DNA of 64,000 bases from Phoronis australis (taxonomy: Eukaryota; Phoronida; Phoronidae): assembly GCA_002633005.1 (NCBI GenBank), contig NMRA01000800.1, positions 61,545 through 125,544 of the forward strand. The letters run 5' to 3'. The position numbers were made by a program, and so were the translations under genes. Of the stretch, positions 58,427-64,000 are shown piece by piece (positions within the stretch are counted from its first letter, which is position 1; every line of letters starts with the position of its first letter). The notes under the pieces are model-generated. The model did not search any database and was not told where the DNA came from. It saw nothing but the letters and a program-made list of their open reading frames with translations.

Positions 58427-59465
58427 GTGACAGTTCAGCTAGATGTATACTCTGATAACTTTAGTGAGGTGCTCAGTACAACCCGTCCGGTTAAGTACAA
58501 GACTGAGACCATCAGTGAGCAGCCGGTGAGAGTCAAGCCATATCACCTGCCATATGACACACGGTCTGTTGTGCACGAAGAAGTTATTATGTTCAAATGT
58601 GGGGAATTAGAGCCATCTGACCCTCGCTATAACTCTCCGGTGGTCTTGGTTAATAAGAAAGATGGCTCAAATCGATTCTGTATCACTTTTGTCGTTTCAA
58701 CGCTATCACCAAGTTTGACTCAGAACAGATGGGCAACCCTGATGACATCATGGCCACGATCAGCAAAGACGGGCACTTTACGAGGATTGATTTTCGTAAA
58801 GGCTACTGGTAAGTCACTGTGACAGATGAATCACGGCCTAAGGCCCCGTTTGTAGTACAAAGAGCAAGTTTGTAAAGGCGTAAAGATGCTATTGGGTCTG
58901 GTAAACTCGGCAGCTACCTTCAACCGCATGATGAGGAAGATGTTGGCAGGAACACATTATACAAAACATTATTTAGATGACATTCTCTGCCACAATATGA
59001 CCTGAACGGAACACATTGGCACCTTCCGAAATACTTTCCAAAGTGTACCAGAGGCTGGACTAACAATCCGACCCGCGAAATGGTTGGATTTCGTTCTGTC
59101 GATTTCGTTGGACGTGTGGTCGGTGAAGAACATTGGGCAATGGACGAAAAAAGGCTGGGACGCGTGCGAGATGCATCACGATCCAGAATGAAGAAAGGAG
59201 TTCATTCTTTTCTCGGGTTGACTGGCTACTACAGGAAGTTCATTCCAAACTTCGCTGAAATCGCTGCAATGGGAGGATGCACAGCAACATTTGCTCGACT
59301 CACTTCGAGACTTACTGACAAGAGCACACATACTGAGACTACCTGATTTTAGTGGATTTAGTGGACTCGTTTTTGTTCAGAATGATGTGTCAGTTACAAG
59401 TATAGACTGTGTTTTCTTCCTGTAGAATGATGATGGCAGGTTCCCAGTGCCATGTGCCAAAAAAG
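58427..59465 (+). pseudogene. gypsy-like reverse transcriptase and RNase H trace
   Basis: The frame starts with the region leading into RT (DVYSDNFSEVLSTTRPVKYK, QPVRVKPYHLP), followed by YNSPVVLVNKKDGSNRFCI; then, in shifted frames, GNPDDIMATISKDGHFTRID, LVNSAATFNRMMRKMLAG, the catalytic loop equivalent YLDDILC (58972), and at 59080-59270 MVGFRSVDFVGRVVG and SFLGLTGYYRKFIPNFAEI. A RNase H trace (LRLPDF at 59335; NDDGRFPVP at 59426) ends it. Confidence 0.82.
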
Positions 59466-59469
59466 GTAC

Positions 59470-60393
<924 letters not shown>

Positions 60394-60416
60394 TAAGAAT
60401 ATATATACGTATATGT

Positions 60417-60419
60417 ATA

Positions 60420-60469
<50 letters not shown>

Positions 60470-60472
60470 CAT
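60417..60472. repeat. (TA)n microsatellite
   Basis: An almost pure TA run just after the donor of the first SRCR exon, flanked by CATA-rich sequence. ORFs through it are artefacts. Confidence 0.97.
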
Positions 60473-60479
60473 ACGCATA

Positions 60480-62257
60480 CTTATTTACATACACATACAT
60501 GTACACATACATAAATACAAATATCACCACAATAATCTGACTTACATATGTACAGCTTATAGAGAAGTCGACAAACGTTTATTGTTTGGTGTTCACTCTT
60601 GAAGAAGTATTGAAACTCATAGTTCACATTCACCTTAATTAGTTAGAAGACGGAAAGCTAACGCACATCTATGATTAGCAAGTCGTTTTCATTTTACAAA
60701 CCATATATTTGATCGGATCATAGTCATCAAGTCTTGTTTCCTATGAATTACTAAAAAGTAAGCCACGAACCAAGCTTCCACAGGTTCGACAACCTCTATT
60801 GATATTTGTGGTGTTTGTTGAACGTTTTAGGAAACGTCAGGTTCATCTCAGGCTCGTTGCCAGCAATGCGCGGAGGGTTATTCGAATTTCTAAAACGGTG
60901 AACCTTTTGATATTTTGCAAACTTCGACACTGCAGGTTTTCGGTAGAGCCATTGCACATCTAATTTTGAAGCAAGGGAAATCTGTGCAGAAGACAATGAC
61001 TCTCGGCTCCATTTTCCGATACGAAATTCGTAGTCCGGAAATAATGATGCCCTGTCGGTTGTTCGCTAAAAACGGTCCTAAACTCGGACGTAACGTGGTT
61101 CATAAAGAGAACTGTCGCAATGTAAATCAGTAACTCTCTGCCACTCTTTGCAACCAGGTGTGCTTAAAGGAGTGATTACGCCTCATCACATACTTGGGCG
61201 GAAATATTTAGTGGGAGAATGACTTGACGAAATTGTTGGTTTGGTTGTGTTTTTGCTTTTTAATTTTTATTATACCGGTCTCTAACGATGGTACAGCCTG
61301 CCAAATAACTTAGGGAAAAAGAATTTTCTTCAAAACAACTCTATATCCATCTATTTTATATATCTTTGTATATGCCAATTCAATTGTATATACATGATTG
61401 AAATTATACAATTTTATTTATGTATTTTTACGTGTATATATACAGTTGTTTATTCAAATATTTATTGTCTGTTTATTGTTGAGATTATTACTCTTACTAT
61501 TAGTATTATTATTGTTGTTATTGTTATTGCTGTAACAATCACAACAGCAATATTAATACCACAACCCCTACCACTACTATTATTATTATTCTGTTAAAAA
61601 ACTTGAAATATAGGGAGGACCAGGATGGAAATATTTTTTTACAATGCCTTACCATTTGTACATGAATTGTTCTTCTTAATTTATTTTTCTTTTACGAGTC
61701 TTGTCTGTCTAAATATATGTCTTCCTTAGAGTGTTAATGGTATATATTGTATTGCATTATTTTGTGTGCTGTCATTGTTAAATCAATCAATCGCTCAATC
61801 GATTAATCACCACTGGTGACAACCAATAAAATTTTGACGATAACCTTTAGGAAGTTCGAAAATTACTCAAATATTGAAACGTACTCATTTTAATCTGAAG
61901 GCTACTGCGTTGAAAGCGAAAGCAGAAGAGTCGATCGTTTCAACTGTGTGACCTGTTGTCTGTTGCATGAAAGGTGACTTTAAGACTTAGGGCAGAAATT
62001 TGGTGATACTGTCCAATTTCACAATTGTTAAAGTATTAGTCATGTCATTAATAGCAATAACTGCCCGGAAATAATGTGTACAAAGTTTATGGATAACTAA
62101 CAATTATGGGTATATTCTCAGATACATTATTTGTTTGCTAAGTTGATTTTCAGTATTATTTTCAGAATTGGTTATGTCGAGCGTAAAATCAAATTTCTGC
62201 CATAATTCTTACGTCATTTTTCATGAAACAGGCCCCTGGACACTGGTTTCTTTACAG
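60480..62257. other. Intron between SRCR halves
   Basis: AT-rich, with a TTATTATTG-type trinucleotide-rich stretch at about 61470-61600. No coding domain or transposon was recognised. Confidence 0.5.
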
Positions 62258-62445
62258 GAATGCGGAGATCATATTCAATGGGAACCAGTACGACACAGGC
62301 AACAACAAGTACCATATCCTGAAGGCTGGCTGCAGAGGTACCGAAGTTTCTCTGGATAGGTGTGTGCATGGACAGTGGTCAGGTGGCAATAAAGCAACGT
62401 GTTCCACGGGAGGCGTGGCTTCAGTGAGGTGTACAGACCACCGAA
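62258..62445 (+). CDS. Exon: SRCR domain, second half
   Basis: The exon codes for about 63 residues completing the SRCR domain: AEIIFNGNQYDTGNNKYHIL, KAGCRGTEVSLDRC, then HGQWSG, ATCSTGGVASVRC. The acceptor TTTCTTTACAG (ends 62257) was chosen over the upstream AAACAG at 62231 because it restores the phase 2 codon left by the first half and the normal spacing after QLGYM. With two cysteines in the first half, the domain has six; six cysteines and two exons are the marks of group A SRCR domains. The donor is GTAAGG at 62446, phase 1. The protein must continue beyond this exon, as no stop or terminal exon is seen. Confidence 0.88.
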
Positions 62446-62449
62446 GTAA

Positions 62450-63339
62450 GGCTTTTTACATCATTCGGCAAATCATGTAAATAATTTTCCAAGGAATCTC
62501 GCAATCCTCTTTACAGCAGTGGTGTGGCGTAGTTTGCAGAGCTTGGTTGGCTTCTTTGAGTGCGACCGGGTAACAAAAGCCCACTTGTCAGTGTCTTGTC
62601 ATTTTCGCAATCCAAGATGGCCGACAGTATGACTGGTGCATGTATGAAAAAGATCTTGACACGGTTTACTATGATTCCATTGTCAAGAAGTTCTTTGTTT
62701 ATGTTAGCAAATGGAAATAGCTAGAAGGATTCAAATTCAACTTAGAACGCAAATTTAAAAAAAAAGATATACATGCACGTACATGTATGTTGTGTGTAAG
62801 CTTAAGCGTATGTGTGTACTTGTGTTGGCGTGTGAAAGTATGCGTGTATGCATGCGTGTCTGCACATGTACATGAATGTATGTGTATATGCCCGATAACA
62901 GGATTAGATACTACCTTCTGGAGCTTCATCCGCTGTAATGTACTACGACAAATGCTTATATGTATGAATATACACAAAAAGACGTCATAGACGAACCAAA
63001 GCGGCTTGCCGCCAACGGATGTGAAGTCTACCGTAAAAACACGCGCGTTACACAGCCACGCTGACGTGGATTTATGTCCTGCAACTTTTTGGTCATACTA
63101 CTTAGGAAAGTTTTATCCGATACTTACATGCATCGGAAGGCATCATTTTGAGCTTAGTAATCCATAACTCATGGTAAATTTGTGTCTTTGTGTTTATGCA
63201 TGAATAAGGTTTGCTGCAAGTAAAACCTGTTCTAAACTTTTTTCAATCCATCGATCATTCATTTTGTTTAACCACGAAGGGTTTGGTTAAAATATGTAGT
63301 TACCTTAAAATCCCGAATGTGAGTTAATGTGTTCATATT
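62450..63339. other. Intron, no recognised feature
   Basis: Includes a TGTATGTGTG-rich stretch at 62780-62890. No further module exon was found. Confidence 0.4.
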
Positions 63340-63790
63340 AGGCGAAGTAATGCATTTTCTGGAGACCTTTAAAATGTAAATTTTCTCTATATGAAGCTAT
63401 GGTCTCGCATTCGAATATGAGGCTGTTGGTTCGGGTGTAAGGCCAGTCATATTTTCCTTGCTTTTTCCATTCATTCAAGACTTGTTGCGTTGTATGCCGG
63501 GTGGTTTTACAGTGAAACGTTCTATCGTGCAAAGTCTCTTCTGTATAAATTTCAGTTGAATTGCTTTGCTACCTGAATTTTCCTCATCTGCGTGCTTGGG
63601 CAGTTTCTAGGGCATCTTGAAATGTCACTGCAAGCTGCGGGCCAAAATAGGCCTCGGCAGCTGCCTTGGAAAGGGAAACGTCACTGCACAATTTTTGGGC
63701 AGCTGCTTGTACCTGTCTGAAAGGTTCGTTTTGCTTGGCTGACCTGGTAATTCAACAAAACACAATCTGTGATTTTGGGTATAGTCTTTG
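63340..63790 (-). other. Coding-like fragment, unidentified
   Basis: The - strand reads FRQVQAAAQKLCSDVSLSKA, AEAYFGPQLAVTFQDALE and, after interruptions, HTTQQVLNEWKKQGKYDWPY and TNSLIFECETIAS. The residue make-up is coding-like, but two frames compete and no family was recognised; probably a mobile-element remnant. Confidence 0.2.
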
Positions 63791-63965
63791 CCCGTTGGTT
63801 TTTATTTGGATTCACCCTTAGTTTGTTCTGTTCGATTTTGTCTAGACGGCAAGTATAACACAGATGCTAAGTCGTCTTTATTGTTGACAGCTTCGTGACA
63901 GCATTTTATTGGAACAAAGTATATACAAACCTACTCATGATCAGCTGCACTCGTGTGTATAGTCA

Positions 63966-64000
63966 TAGGCGGATTTAGGGGGGGGCAGGGGGCCCGGGCC
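63966..64000. mobile_element. hAT-like element end, cut by the window edge
   Basis: AGGCGGATTTAGGGGGGGG followed by GC-rich sequence is the left end seen at 45484 and 20843. The rest lies outside the window. Confidence 0.6.

Larger units (their letters stand above)
56770..59465 (+). mobile_element. Ty3/gypsy element with integrase before RT (Gmr1-like)
   Basis: The order on the + strand is spacer, integrase, then reverse transcriptase and a trace of RNase H. Usual Ty3/gypsy elements have integrase last; this reversed order is known from Gmr1-like elements of deuterostomes and some other animals. Gag, protease and LTRs are not found, so both ends are truncated. It lies in the intron before the SRCR exons, in the same direction as the host gene. 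Confidence 0.75.

Noticed and set aside
60905-61140. Open frame after CACTGCAG as an extra SRCR exon
   Set aside because: It lacks the SRCR strand and cysteine motifs, and the exon at 62258 completes the domain in the right phase.
62223-62257. Using the AAACAG acceptor at 62231 for the second SRCR exon
   Set aside because: It breaks the reading frame left by the first SRCR exon (phase 2), whereas TTTACAG at 62257 restores it.

Overview
The window is animal nuclear DNA, not bacterial: it has GT-AG introns, short symmetric exons coding for extracellular domains, LINEs, LTR retrotransposons, THAP-type DNA transposons, SINE-like pieces and microsatellites. The mix of WSC, LDLa, fucolectin-like (FTP), kringle and SRCR exons, with a Ty3/gypsy element that has integrase before reverse transcriptase, suggests a marine invertebrate, plausibly a deuterostome such as a cephalochordate or hemichordate. 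That assignment is inference; no sequence here identifies a species.

The only host gene material I can support is on the + strand. Nine exons spread over 59 kb code, in order, for WSC (3325-3606), LDLa (6740-6865), LDLa (21521-21637), the first half of an FTP domain (26893-27105), kringle (35304-35525), a full FTP domain in two exons (53932-54144, 55174-55371) and a group A-like SRCR domain in two exons (60227-60392, 62258-62445). Every outer exon boundary is phase 1, so the exons join in frame to 575 codons. They could be one large mosaic secreted or membrane protein, or two neighbouring genes if a possible stop-bearing exon at 35640-35713 is used. No signal-peptide exon, transmembrane exon or certain gene end is visible, so the gene probably runs past one or both window edges.

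The introns are packed with mobile DNA. 1-2900: LINE remnant broken by a ~140-bp repeat array carrying a CTCF-like motif. 3778-6300: a THAP transposon and an inverted pair of THAP-like gene starts. 10637-20620: an L1-like element split by a hAT-like repeat, another LINE and a THAP transposon that itself holds a LINE. 21757-25840: two inverted arrays of a 21-bp satellite. 28100-31620: decayed Ty3/gypsy element. 37480-38880: LINE remnant. 39290-50640: an 11-kb imperfect palindrome built from 1.2-kb repeat units, each arm with its own THAP transposon. 51640-52600: the 5' part of an LTR element on the - strand. 56770-59465: gypsy element with INT-RT order. Nearly all mobile genes carry frameshifts and stops.

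Runs of N at 8038-8042, 30695 and 40202 are assembly joins; the one at 40202 hides several hundred bases.
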